Shown: in pieces, positions 34,664-43,149 of the stretch
How the letters are laid out: every line of letters starts with the position of its first letter
How positions within the stretch are numbered: position 1 is the stretch's first letter
NCBI RefSeq assembly: GCF_010093065.1
Contig: NZ_CP048113.1
Coordinates: forward strand, 3,968,001 to 4,032,000
Direction: 5' to 3'
DNA: 64,000 nucleotides
Origin: Chitinophaga agri
GTDB lineage: Bacteria > Bacteroidota > Bacteroidia > Chitinophagales > Chitinophagaceae
Notes under the pieces: model-generated
Database searches by the model: none
Told to the model about the DNA's origin: nothing
The model's input: the letters and a program-made list of their open reading frames with translations, nothing else
Made by a program: the position numbers and the translations under genes

Positions 34664-36097
34664 ATGAATAAAACTTGCGAACAAGTTTGGGAAAGGTGTC
34701 TTAATATAATTAGGGATATTGTGGAATGGCAACCATTCAAAACCTGGTTCGAGCCGATTAAACCCATCCAACTTGAAAACAATGTTTTAACCATTCAGGT
34801 GCCAAGCCAATTCTTTTATGAATACCTTGAAGAACATTATGTGGGACTACTGGGTAAGACGATCAAACGCGAACTGGGAAAAGATGCAAGGCTTGAGTAT
34901 CGGATAGTAGTTGAAAACGGCACACCTCATCAGCATCCAAAAACTGTAAACATGCCAGGGCAGTTTACTAAAAGTAAAAAGGACAGCGAAGTAGATTTTC
35001 CATTAACTATACAGAATCCTGTAAAGAATCCATTTGTTATACCAGGCATCAAGCGTGTACAAATCGATTCTCAGCTGAATCCTCATTACACATTTGAATC
35101 TTACATAGAAGGTGATTGTAACCGTGTAGCACGCAGGGCAGGTAAAACTGTATCTGAAAAGCCCGGCGGCACTTCCTTTAACCCATTAGTAATATATGGC
35201 TCTGTAGGTCTCGGTAAAACACACCTGGCGCAGGCGATCGGCAACGAGGTTAAACGTATACATCCTAACAAGGCAGTACTGTATGTAAGTGCTGAAAAGT
35301 TCATCAATCAGTTCATCGATCACTCGAAGAACAGTATCATCAATGACTTTATTCACTTCTATCAGTTAATTGATGTATTGATTGTAGATGATATACAATT
35401 TTTCGCGCGTGCAGAAAAAACACAGGATGCATTCTTTGCCATCTTTAACCACCTGCATCAATCGGGTAAACAACTGATCTTAACTTCAGATAAATCGCCT
35501 AAAGACCTCGATGGTTTGCAGGAAAGATTGTTAAGCCGTTTCCGCTGGGGACTCAGTGCGGACATGCAGATGCCCGACTTCGAAACACGTATGGAGATCC
35601 TTGAGATGAAAATGCGTAACGATGGTCTGGAAATGCCAAAAGAAGTGGTGAAATATGTTGCCTACAATATCCAGAGCAATGTACGTGAACTGGAAGGCGC
35701 ACTCATCTCTCTGCTTGCACAATCTTCTCTTAACAGAAAAGAAATTGATCTTGAACTGGCAAAGCGCGTACTGAAGTCTTTTGTAAAAACTTCCTCTAAG
35801 GAAATCACGATCGAAAGCATCCAGAAAATGGTATGTGAGTTCTTCGATGTCCCTTATGATAAACTCTTACAGAAAACACGTAAACGTGAAATAGTACAGG
35901 CAAGACAAATTACCATGTTCCTGGCGAAGTCATTTACGAAGAATTCGCTCAAGACGATCGGTGAACATTTTGGCGGACGTGACCACACTACCGTGATCCA
36001 CTCCTGTCAGACAGTAAAAGACCTGATGGATACCGATGGCGCATTCCGTGACAATGTCATCGAACTGCAACAGAAAGTGCAACTGGCTGCCATGTAA
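34664..36097 (+). CDS. dnaA: Chromosomal replication initiator DnaA
   Basis: DnaA binds DnaA boxes at the origin and opens the duplex. The 477-residue protein has domain I (1-90: QVWERCLNIIRDIVEWQPFKTWFEPIKPI), a variable linker, the AAA+ domain with Walker A GSVGLGKTH (179-187) and Walker B IVDDIQFF (Asp242-Asp243), and domain IV with the DnaA-box-binding signature GGRDHTTVIHS near the C-terminus. The length is normal. It is alone, followed by a strong terminator. Confidence 0.98.
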   Translation: MNKTCEQVWERCLNIIRDIVEWQPFKTWFEPIKPIQLENNVLTIQVPSQFFYEYLEEHYVGLLGKTIKRELGKDARLEYRIVVENGTPHQHPKTVNMPGQFTKSKKDSEVDFPLTIQNPVKNPFVIPGIKRVQIDSQLNPHYTFESYIEGDCNRVARRAGKTVSEKPGGTSFNPLVIYGSVGLGKTHLAQAIGNEVKRIHPNKAVLYVSAEKFINQFIDHSKNSIINDFIHFYQLIDVLIVDDIQFFARAEKTQDAFFAIFNHLHQSGKQLILTSDKSPKDLDGLQERLLSRFRWGLSADMQMPDFETRMEILEMKMRNDGLEMPKEVVKYVAYNIQSNVRELEGALISLLAQSSLNRKEIDLELAKRVLKSFVKTSSKEITIESIQKMVCEFFDVPYDKLLQKTRKREIVQARQITMFLAKSFTKNSLKTIGEHFGGRDHTTVIHSCQTVKDLMDTDGAFRDNVIELQQKVQLAAM

Positions 36098-36121
36098 TAT
36101 CCCCTATACAATAAGTTATTC

Positions 36122-36149
36122 GTCCCGGGTAAACCGCCCGGGACTTTTT
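36122..36149 (+). terminator. dnaA terminator
   Basis: GTCCCGGG (36122-36129) pairs with CCCGGGAC (36137-36144) and is followed by five T. It is 24 nt after the dnaA stop. Confidence 0.9.
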
Positions 36150-36209
36150 ATTGCCTGCTGTTTAACAATTTCATAATTCACGGCAGATACAGCAGTTCAT
36201 AACAACTAA

Positions 36210-36217
36210 TAACTTTG
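36210..36217 (+). promoter_or_regulatory. -7 promoter element for the sigma factor gene
   Basis: TAACTTTG matches TAnnTTTG exactly and lies 14 nt before the ATG at 36232. A matching -33 TTTG was not seen. Confidence 0.5.
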
Positions 36218-36231
36218 TGTTACTGTACATT

Positions 36232-36768
36232 ATGTCAAACGTAGGTCAACACACTTTATGGAGTTCTATCCGGAATGGTAATGAAAACGCCTTCCGACAG
36301 CTTTTTGAAGAATGCTGGGAACCACTTTTCTCCTATGCCTGCCGCATCACCAGAGACCATTCACTGGCACAGGACAGTGTACAAAGCCTCTTTATTCACC
36401 TCTGGGAAAAACGTGAAACCCTCCCCGATGTCGCCGCTATCGGCCCGTATCTCCGCAGCGCACTGAAAAACAGACTTTTGAATGCCCTGCGGGATGAACA
36501 CGTCTATCAGAAACATGTTGACATCTTCATACAGGTATGCGATACCAATGCTCCTTCTTCCGCCGAACATCTGCACGTCAAAGAAACTGAACAACAAATA
36601 CTGCAATCGATCAACAGACTGCCAGAAAAAATGAAAGATGTATTCTACCTGCATCGCATAGAGGACCTGTCAGTTGCCGAGATCGCCTGTAAACTGGGCA
36701 CCTCTCCACAAACTATCAGAAACCAGATCAATACGGCTATGCAGCGATTGAAAATGCTGGTAAGCTGA
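36232..36768 (+). CDS. ECF (RpoE-type) sigma factor
   Basis: The 178-residue protein starts at ATG 36232. It has sigma region 2 (NAFRQLFEECWEPLFSYACRITRDHSLAQDSVQSLFIHLWEKR) and region 4 (INRLPEKMKDVFYLHRIEDLSVAEIACKLGTSPQTIRNQINTAMQRLK, helix-turn-helix). It is the first gene of a sigma/FecR/SusC/SusD block. In Bacteroidota such sigma factors are held by the FecR protein and released by a signal passed from the STN domain of the SusC-like receptor, and then turn on the transport genes. Confidence 0.95.
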   Translation: MSNVGQHTLWSSIRNGNENAFRQLFEECWEPLFSYACRITRDHSLAQDSVQSLFIHLWEKRETLPDVAAIGPYLRSALKNRLLNALRDEHVYQKHVDIFIQVCDTNAPSSAEHLHVKETEQQILQSINRLPEKMKDVFYLHRIEDLSVAEIACKLGTSPQTIRNQINTAMQRLKMLVS

Positions 36769-36869
36769 ATAATCCTGATCCGCCCCTATGTTACCAAATT
36801 GTTAAGCCACTCAGTACCAATAGTTAACTAACACGCTGCCCGTGTCTTACTATCAAACGACAGGACAGT

Positions 36870-37826
36870 TTGGACAAAGGGACATTATTATTATTACTGG
36901 AAAAATTCCGGCAGGGCACCTGCTCACCAGAAGAAGAAGCACTGCTATATCAATGGCTGGATGCGCTGGATGCAGATGACTCCTTACCGGCATTACCTGC
37001 TGTTGAAATGCAACAGTTCAAAAAGAACATGCAGCAACAGATATGGCCTGCCATCAGTCGTACACGCCGTATCGGCCGGCGTATCGCCACTATAGCCGCG
37101 GTAGTAGTCCCCCTTGTTATAGCAGGCTACTTTGCACAACACCATTTTAATCGCAGCCAACGTCTGCCATTCGCCTCATTGTCCTGGCGCACAATAAAAA
37201 ATACCAGCGGACAATTACAAAAAGTAACTTTGCCGGATCAATCAACGGCCGTGGTGGGTCCTTTTAGCACGATCCAGTACCCGGTTCATTTTCCTGATCA
37301 CGCCAGACCAGTGAAAATATCAGAAGGAAAAGCTTTCTTTGATGTTGTAAAAGATGATCATCGTCCGTTCAGCGTAGAAGACCATAACGGTATCCGTACT
37401 GTTGTACTGGGAACGTCCTTTACTGTGGAAGCCAGCAGCAGTATGCACCTGTTAAGGGTGGCAGTTGCCAGTGGGAAAGTGCAGGTGGAGCAAAAAGGCG
37501 TCACCGCCGCTGTACTCGGACCATCACAAAGACTAACATTCAGTGAACAATCTATTAAAAAAGACAGCATTGCCGCCGCTGATCTCCTGGCATGGACCAA
37601 TGGAAAGATCATTTTGCGCAATGCCAATTTACAGGAGCTATTGCTTACTATTAAATACCAATACGGCATCACCGCCACAACAACGCTGGACATAAGCCAG
37701 GGCAATTACAATTTGCAGATACCTGCTACAATGACTTTGCAGGAAGTCCTGGACATTATTGAAAAAATCAGTTTCAGACCAAAAATTCATTTTACAATGA
37801 AAGAGCAAAAACTCTTTGTTAATTAG
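36870..37826 (+). CDS. FecR family anti-sigma factor
   Basis: The 318-residue protein appears to begin at a TTG (36870), since the N-terminal domain (LLEKFRQGTCSPEEEALLYQWLD) needs this start and no in-frame ATG precedes it. It has a cytoplasmic anti-sigma part (1-70), one membrane helix (about 72-90), a FecR beta domain (about 110-215: TLPDQSTAVVGPFSTIQYP, VLGTSFTVEA), and a C-terminal domain (DUF4974-type, 250-318) that contacts the STN domain of the receptor. The stop TAG lies inside heptad repeat element 6. Confidence 0.93.
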   Translation: MDKGTLLLLLEKFRQGTCSPEEEALLYQWLDALDADDSLPALPAVEMQQFKKNMQQQIWPAISRTRRIGRRIATIAAVVVPLVIAGYFAQHHFNRSQRLPFASLSWRTIKNTSGQLQKVTLPDQSTAVVGPFSTIQYPVHFPDHARPVKISEGKAFFDVVKDDHRPFSVEDHNGIRTVVLGTSFTVEASSSMHLLRVAVASGKVQVEQKGVTAAVLGPSQRLTFSEQSIKKDSIAAADLLAWTNGKIILRNANLQELLLTIKYQYGITATTTLDISQGNYNLQIPATMTLQEVLDIIEKISFRPKIHFTMKEQKLFVN

Positions 37827-37957
37827 GCATTAATAATTAGAAATTTGTATGCTCAACTGCATTTAATAAGATAACGCGATGCTACATTTTCTACCTGGGA
37901 CAAACAAGAAAACTATAAAATCGTCAGGCTAACAATTCCTAGTTACCAATTCCTAAT
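37821..37957. repeat. Heptad repeat element 6 (inverted pair)
   Basis: Left arm 37821-37847 (AATTAGG, CATTAAT, AATTAGA, AATTTG) includes the fecR stop codon. Right arm 37934-37957 (AATTCCT, AGTTACC, AATTCCT, AAT) is inverted. The arms flank about 86 bp in the gap before the susC-like gene. Confidence 0.65.
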
Positions 37958-38021
37958 CCTTTCATCCGGCCCTCTCAACAGTGTCCGGATTTCTATTGCC
38001 TTTACCTTAATACAGACATAT

Positions 38022-41000
38022 ATGCAAAAAGACAAAGTACATTTCTCTTCACGGCTTCGCTCAGTGCTCCTCACGGGTCTGTCGATGCTCGTGCTGGCGT
38101 CAACTGCCTTTGCACTGCCATCCGGCGCTCAGGCACTACAAAAAGTATTACAACGTTTCCAGGTACAGCAGGGCAGCCTTTCTGCCGCACTGAAACAACT
38201 GGAAGCAAAGGCACAGATCAGCCTTGCTTATGATGAAGCCGCCCTGCGTAAAATACAGGTGCATGCAGAAACTTATCAGAAGAAATCTGTAGTGGCTATC
38301 CTCCAGGACCTGTTAGGTCAATCCTCTCTGAAATTCGAAGAAAGATATAATACCGTATTGATCTATGACAGCGCTGCTGCTCCGGCGACACCAGCTGGCA
38401 ACATCGCAGCCGCTGGTCAGCAGGCACAGGAAAAGATCACCCTGACTGGTGCCGTTTCCGATAAGAACGGTCCGCTCATCGGTGCGACAGTCATGATCAA
38501 AGGTACTTCCAATGGTACTGGTACTGATGGTACCGGCCAGTTCAAACTGTCTGTTCCTGCTCCGGCAAACAGCCTGGTGCTCGTAGTAAGCATGATCGGT
38601 TTCAAAACACAGGAAATCGTTATCGGCACACAACGCAGCTTCCAGGTTACCATGGTGGAAAACAGCATGAACCTGAACCAGCTGGTAGTAGTTGGTTATG
38701 GTACACAGCGTAAAGCGACCGTATCAGGCGCTGTGGCTGACGTACAACTGGACAAGCTGAGCTCCCGTTCCCTGAACGATGCGAATGAAGCACTCCAGGG
38801 TAAAGCACCTGGTGTGATCGTACAGAACAATGGTGGTGACCCGACCTCTTCTCCTAAAGTTTATGTGCGTGGTCTGGGCGGTATCAACGGTGAATCTGCG
38901 CTGACGATCGTAGATGGTTCCATCTATACCGGCGGTCCTATCAACCCGAACGATATCGAATCTATCAACGTACTGAAAGATGCAGCTGCAGCTATCTATG
39001 GTGCAAGAGCATCTGGTGGGGTGATCCTCATCACCACTAAAAAAGGTAAGGAAGGCGCTGCTACCGTTAACTTCGATGCGAAGATCGGCTGGCAGTATGC
39101 AGCTAAAAAACTGGACGTGCTGACGGCTAAACAGTTTGCTGATGTAGAGAACATCGCTTACGGTGCTGCTGGTAAACCACTAGCGGATGCATTCAATGCG
39201 ACCAAATATCCTGATGGTCAGATCACCCGTACTGACTGGCAGGACGAGATCTTCCGCACCGGCAAGATCAATGATTACAACGTCAGCGCTAAAGGTGGTA
39301 CTGACAAAAGCAGATATTACATGGGCTTCGGCTACCGTCGTAACGAAGGTATCCTGCTGAATACACAGTCTGAACGTTATACCTTCCGTCTGAACTCTGA
39401 TGCAATGGTAAAACCATGGCTGAAAGTAGGCGAGAACCTGTCCTTCACCTATAGCAATGGTAATGGTGCAAACACCACCAGCCCTTATACAGGTGCGATC
39501 TTTACGGCGTTAGGCTACCCTCGTCAGGTGACGCCTCGTACCCCTACTGGTGCATTCAGCGGTATGCCGGCTGACTACGCAGGTTCTTATGGTGATATCG
39601 CCAACCCTGTTGCTACCCTGGAGAGAATGGATAACAGAACACCTGTTACCGCTATGAACATCAACCCTTATGCAGAAGTACATCTGACTAAAGACCTGAC
39701 GTTCCGTTCTAACTTCTCTTTCACCAAGACCTTCCGTGATAACAAGAACTTCACTACGCGTGTACTGGAAATAGGTAAGATCAACACCAGCAACAGCCTC
39801 GTTGAAAGTATCAACAATGAAACGAACCTGCTGGCTGAACAGACCCTGACCTATAACAAACAGTTCAATGGTGTACATAACCTGAGCGCTGTGGCTGGTT
39901 ATACTTATCAGCATGATGAATATACTTCGCTGACTGTTTCTGCGAGCAACTTTGGTGATGAAAGAGATGTGTACCGATATTTTGATAATGCCGGTGCATG
40001 GTTACAACCGAAGAGCGGCAAAAGCGAAAGAGCACTGGAAGGTTTCCTGGGTCGTGTGAACTATGACTACAAAGGTAAATACCTGTTCACCGCTTTAGGT
40101 CGTCGTGATGGTAGCTCCCTGGTAGGTCCTGCGAACCGCTATCAGAATTATTACTCTGTTTCCGGTGGATGGGTATTCACTGAAGAAGAATTTATCCCTA
40201 AACAGTCTGTCCTGAGCTTCGGTAAACTGCGCGCCAGCTATGGCCTGTTAGGTAACCTGGCCAGCTTGCCAAACAACGCGATCGATATCAACCTAACCCC
40301 TGTGATGGTTTATATGGGCGCCAATGGTACGCAGCTGACCGGTCTGGCAGAAACTGCACTGTCTAATAAAAACCTGACCTGGGCGAACTCCCGCCAGGTG
40401 AACTTCGGTGCGGATCTCGCTTTCTTCCACAACAGTCTTTCTTTTACTGCTGACTACTTCATCAAAACCACTGGTAACATGATCCTGCTGGTTGATCCTC
40501 CAGGTACTTCCGGTGTTTCTGTGGGTGCATATGACAACGTAGGTAAAGCACGTGACAGAGGTATTGAACTGGGTATCAACTACAATGGTCGTCTGGGTAA
40601 AGACTTCACCTATGGTGCAGGTGCAACCCTCACGAAAGTGGACAACAAACTGCTGGAACTGACTGGCAACATGCCTGAAATATTGGCTACCACCGGTATC
40701 AACGTGCGTAGCACACTGAACCCGATCGTTACCCGCGTAGGCCACCAGATCTATGCATACAACGTGATCAAAACAGACGGTATCTTCCAGACACAGGCAG
40801 AGATCGACAACTACAAAAACAAAGATGGAAAAGTAATACAGCCGAACGCTAAACCTGGTGACCGTAAATTCGTTGACGCGAATGGTGATGGTAGCATCAA
40901 CAACAATGACAGACAGGTCGTTGGTAGTCCTTTCCCATCCTTCTCTTATGGTTTCAGTCTGAATGCCGCTTACAAAGGATTTGACATCAACGTGTTCGCT

Positions 41001-41429
41001 CAGGGCGTACAGGGTAATAAACTGTTCAACGCACTGAAATATACCAACATGAACCCAAGCATCGGTACCAACTATAACATGCTGACCGGTATCCTGAATG
41101 CATGGACGCCAACTAACACTAACACGGACGTTACCCGTATCATCTCTACAGACGAAAACGGTAACTACGGTAACACTTCTGACTGGTATATCGAAAACGG
41201 TTCCTACCTGCGTATCAAGAATATCTCCCTGGGATATACTATACCAGCTGTACTGACCAATCGTGCAAAAATCGGCGCTGTAAGAGTATATGTAACAGCT
41301 AACAACCTGTTTACCATTACCAAATACAAAGGATACGATCCTGAAGTAGGTATGGACGAATTAGGTGTGGATAAAGGCCGTTACCCACAGGCGAAGAGCG
41401 TACTGGTAGGTCTGAACGTTAATTTCTAA
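38022..41429 (+). CDS. SusC/RagA-type TonB-dependent outer-membrane transporter with STN domain
   Basis: The 1135-residue protein has a long signal peptide (to about residue 38), an STN signalling domain (about 45-115: RFQVQQGSLSAALKQLEAKAQISLAYDEAAL), a carboxypeptidase-regulatory-like beta domain (about 140-220), the SusC marker (LVVVGYGTQRKATVSGAV), the plug (DANEALQGKAPGVIVQNN, VRGLGGINGESALTIVDG, INPNDIESINVLKDAAAAIYGARASGGVILITTKKG) and a 22-strand barrel ending in NVNF. It imports a large ligand with its SusD partner, powered by TonB. The STN domain signals to the FecR/sigma pair upstream. Confidence 0.97.
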   Translation: MQKDKVHFSSRLRSVLLTGLSMLVLASTAFALPSGAQALQKVLQRFQVQQGSLSAALKQLEAKAQISLAYDEAALRKIQVHAETYQKKSVVAILQDLLGQSSLKFEERYNTVLIYDSAAAPATPAGNIAAAGQQAQEKITLTGAVSDKNGPLIGATVMIKGTSNGTGTDGTGQFKLSVPAPANSLVLVVSMIGFKTQEIVIGTQRSFQVTMVENSMNLNQLVVVGYGTQRKATVSGAVADVQLDKLSSRSLNDANEALQGKAPGVIVQNNGGDPTSSPKVYVRGLGGINGESALTIVDGSIYTGGPINPNDIESINVLKDAAAAIYGARASGGVILITTKKGKEGAATVNFDAKIGWQYAAKKLDVLTAKQFADVENIAYGAAGKPLADAFNATKYPDGQITRTDWQDEIFRTGKINDYNVSAKGGTDKSRYYMGFGYRRNEGILLNTQSERYTFRLNSDAMVKPWLKVGENLSFTYSNGNGANTTSPYTGAIFTALGYPRQVTPRTPTGAFSGMPADYAGSYGDIANPVATLERMDNRTPVTAMNINPYAEVHLTKDLTFRSNFSFTKTFRDNKNFTTRVLEIGKINTSNSLVESINNETNLLAEQTLTYNKQFNGVHNLSAVAGYTYQHDEYTSLTVSASNFGDERDVYRYFDNAGAWLQPKSGKSERALEGFLGRVNYDYKGKYLFTALGRRDGSSLVGPANRYQNYYSVSGGWVFTEEEFIPKQSVLSFGKLRASYGLLGNLASLPNNAIDINLTPVMVYMGANGTQLTGLAETALSNKNLTWANSRQVNFGADLAFFHNSLSFTADYFIKTTGNMILLVDPPGTSGVSVGAYDNVGKARDRGIELGINYNGRLGKDFTYGAGATLTKVDNKLLELTGNMPEILATTGINVRSTLNPIVTRVGHQIYAYNVIKTDGIFQTQAEIDNYKNKDGKVIQPNAKPGDRKFVDANGDGSINNNDRQVVGSPFPSFSYGFSLNAAYKGFDINVFAQGVQGNKLFNALKYTNMNPSIGTNYNMLTGILNAWTPTNTNTDVTRIISTDENGNYGNTSDWYIENGSYLRIKNISLGYTIPAVLTNRAKIGAVRVYVTANNLFTITKYKGYDPEVGMDELGVDKGRYPQAKSVLVGLNVNF

Positions 41430-41450
41430 TCAATACAAACGACGATCATA

Positions 41451-42965
41451 ATGAAACAACTCATAAAAAATATAACCCTTTCCCTGGCCGGTATCTCCCT
41501 GCTGGCGGCATGTAATAAAAAGCTGGACATCGTTCCGGAAGGTGCGCCTACCACCGGTAACTTCTGGCAAACACAAACTGACGCTGTTGCCGGCGCCAAC
41601 GCCATGTACAGCATGTTTGACGATGAAAACTTCTATGGCCGTGGCTACTGGTGGTTTATCAACGCCAGCGATGATATGGTCACTGGTCGTGTAAAAGCAG
41701 AAGGTGATAACATCAAGAACTTCAACAGCAGCTTTATCGGCGGTTCCTATACCGAAGGACAATGGAAACAACGTTACATCGTGATCAAACGTGCGAACGA
41801 TGTGATCCTGAACGTACCGGCTATCCAGATGGACGAGAAACTGAAGAACCGCATCCTGGGTGAAGCGTACTTCCTCAGTGGCCTGATGTACTTTGAGCTC
41901 GCATATACTTACGGTGATGCCCGTGCCGGCGTACCTATCGTAAAGCGCGACAGCCTGACCGGTGCCAAGCCTATACCACGTACTGCCAATGTTAACATGG
42001 TATATGATTATGTAGAGCAGGAACTGAAAAAAGCGGCGTCTTTACTGCCTTATTTCAATGAATATGGTTCAGATGATTATGGTCGCCCGCATAAAACAGC
42101 TGCATTCGCCTTCTTAAGCAAAATGTTCCTGTACAAGAAGGATTATGCGAATGCTGAAAGATATGCTGACTCTGTGATCCTGAGCGGCAAACATAAACTG
42201 CTGGACAAGTTTGAAGATGTATTTACCATCTCCAACAACTGGACAAGCGAGTATATCTGGTCTGTTTATTCTAATTCCAAAGGCCCAGGTGGCTGGGGAA
42301 GCATCCTGCCAGGTGTAATGCTGGAAAACAAAGGATGGGGTAAATACAATGGCTGGGGATATTATATGCCTACCAAAGAGTTGTATGACTCCTATGAAGC
42401 AGGTGACCTGAGAAGAGAGGCTACTATCCTGAAACCAGGCGATCATTTTACTTTCTATGGTGAAGATCGTACCTATGCGTCTACCAACAGTTTATCAGGC
42501 TATCAGTTCCGTAAATACATGGAACCATTCTCTTATCCTAACGGTCAGCACCTGAGCCCTAACGGCGACCATCCTACGACCGACCTGAACCTGCCACTGC
42601 TGCGTTACGCAGAAGTACTGCTGATCAAAGCAGAAGCAGAACTGCAACAGGGTAAGAATGCTGATAAGGAGATTAACCTGATCAGACACCGTGCTGGCTT
42701 GAAAGATGTCACCAATGCAGATATGACCGAACTGAAAAAACAACGTCGCTCCGAGCTGGCCGGCGAATGGGCTAACCGCCACTTCGACATGGTACGCTGG
42801 GGTGATGCACAGGCTGCTTATGCTAAACCACTGCACGGCTTTGACGGCTCCGTAGTATGGCCTGCACGTAGCTTCGATCCTGCCAAACACAATGTATGGC
42901 CGGTACCAAGAAGTGAAGTGATCAGCAGCGGCGGCGTGGTTAAACAGAACGGCGGCTGGGAATAA
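41451..42965 (+). CDS. SusD/RagB-type substrate-binding lipoprotein
   Basis: The 504-residue protein has a lipobox (LLAAC, about Cys21) and the SusD fold: N-terminal LDIVPEGAPTTGNFWQTQTDAVAGANAMYSM, the TPR-like part (AYFLSGLMYFELAYTYGDARAGVPIVKR), and C-terminal YAEVLLIKAEAELQ, INLIRHRAGL and RRSELAGEWANRHFDMVRWG. It forms the lid over the SusC barrel on the cell surface. It follows the susC gene by 21 nt. The ligand cannot be read, but the next gene encodes phosphoester hydrolases. Confidence 0.96.
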   Translation: MKQLIKNITLSLAGISLLAACNKKLDIVPEGAPTTGNFWQTQTDAVAGANAMYSMFDDENFYGRGYWWFINASDDMVTGRVKAEGDNIKNFNSSFIGGSYTEGQWKQRYIVIKRANDVILNVPAIQMDEKLKNRILGEAYFLSGLMYFELAYTYGDARAGVPIVKRDSLTGAKPIPRTANVNMVYDYVEQELKKAASLLPYFNEYGSDDYGRPHKTAAFAFLSKMFLYKKDYANAERYADSVILSGKHKLLDKFEDVFTISNNWTSEYIWSVYSNSKGPGGWGSILPGVMLENKGWGKYNGWGYYMPTKELYDSYEAGDLRREATILKPGDHFTFYGEDRTYASTNSLSGYQFRKYMEPFSYPNGQHLSPNGDHPTTDLNLPLLRYAEVLLIKAEAELQQGKNADKEINLIRHRAGLKDVTNADMTELKKQRRSELAGEWANRHFDMVRWGDAQAAYAKPLHGFDGSVVWPARSFDPAKHNVWPVPRSEVISSGGVVKQNGGWE

Positions 42966-42971
42966 GTGATT

Positions 42972-43148
42972 AATAGGAATTAGGAATTAAGAATTAGGAA
43001 TTATCTTGCCTGACTATATGTAGGTTTTCAGGCAAGATAATCTCCGGGTCTGTTATAAGTTGTCATTATGATCAGACAGGTTCTTATTGCTAGTTCCTAT
43101 TTTTTTTTGTCTCATTCCTAATTCCTAATTTCTAATTACTAATTTAAT
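42972..43148. repeat. Heptad repeat element 7 (inverted pair around a hairpin)
   Basis: Left arm 42972-43002 (AATAGGA, ATTAGGA, ATTAAGA, ATTAGGA) starts 7 nt after the susD stop. Right arm 43114-43148 (ATTCCTA, ATTCCTA, ATTTCTA, ATTACTA) ends 1 nt before the next start codon. Between them is a 13-bp hairpin. Confidence 0.7.
43001..43040 (+). terminator. Hairpin after the susD-like gene
   Basis: TTATCTTGCCTGA (43001-43013) pairs perfectly with TCAGGCAAGATAA (43028-43040). The T-run is weak, so this may be a 3' end stabiliser or an intercistronic hairpin rather than a full terminator. Confidence 0.6.
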
Positions 43149-43149
43149 A

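Noticed and set aside
42972..43148. Heptad arrays as a CRISPR array
   Set aside because: The units are 7 bp without unique spacers, and no cas gene is in the window.
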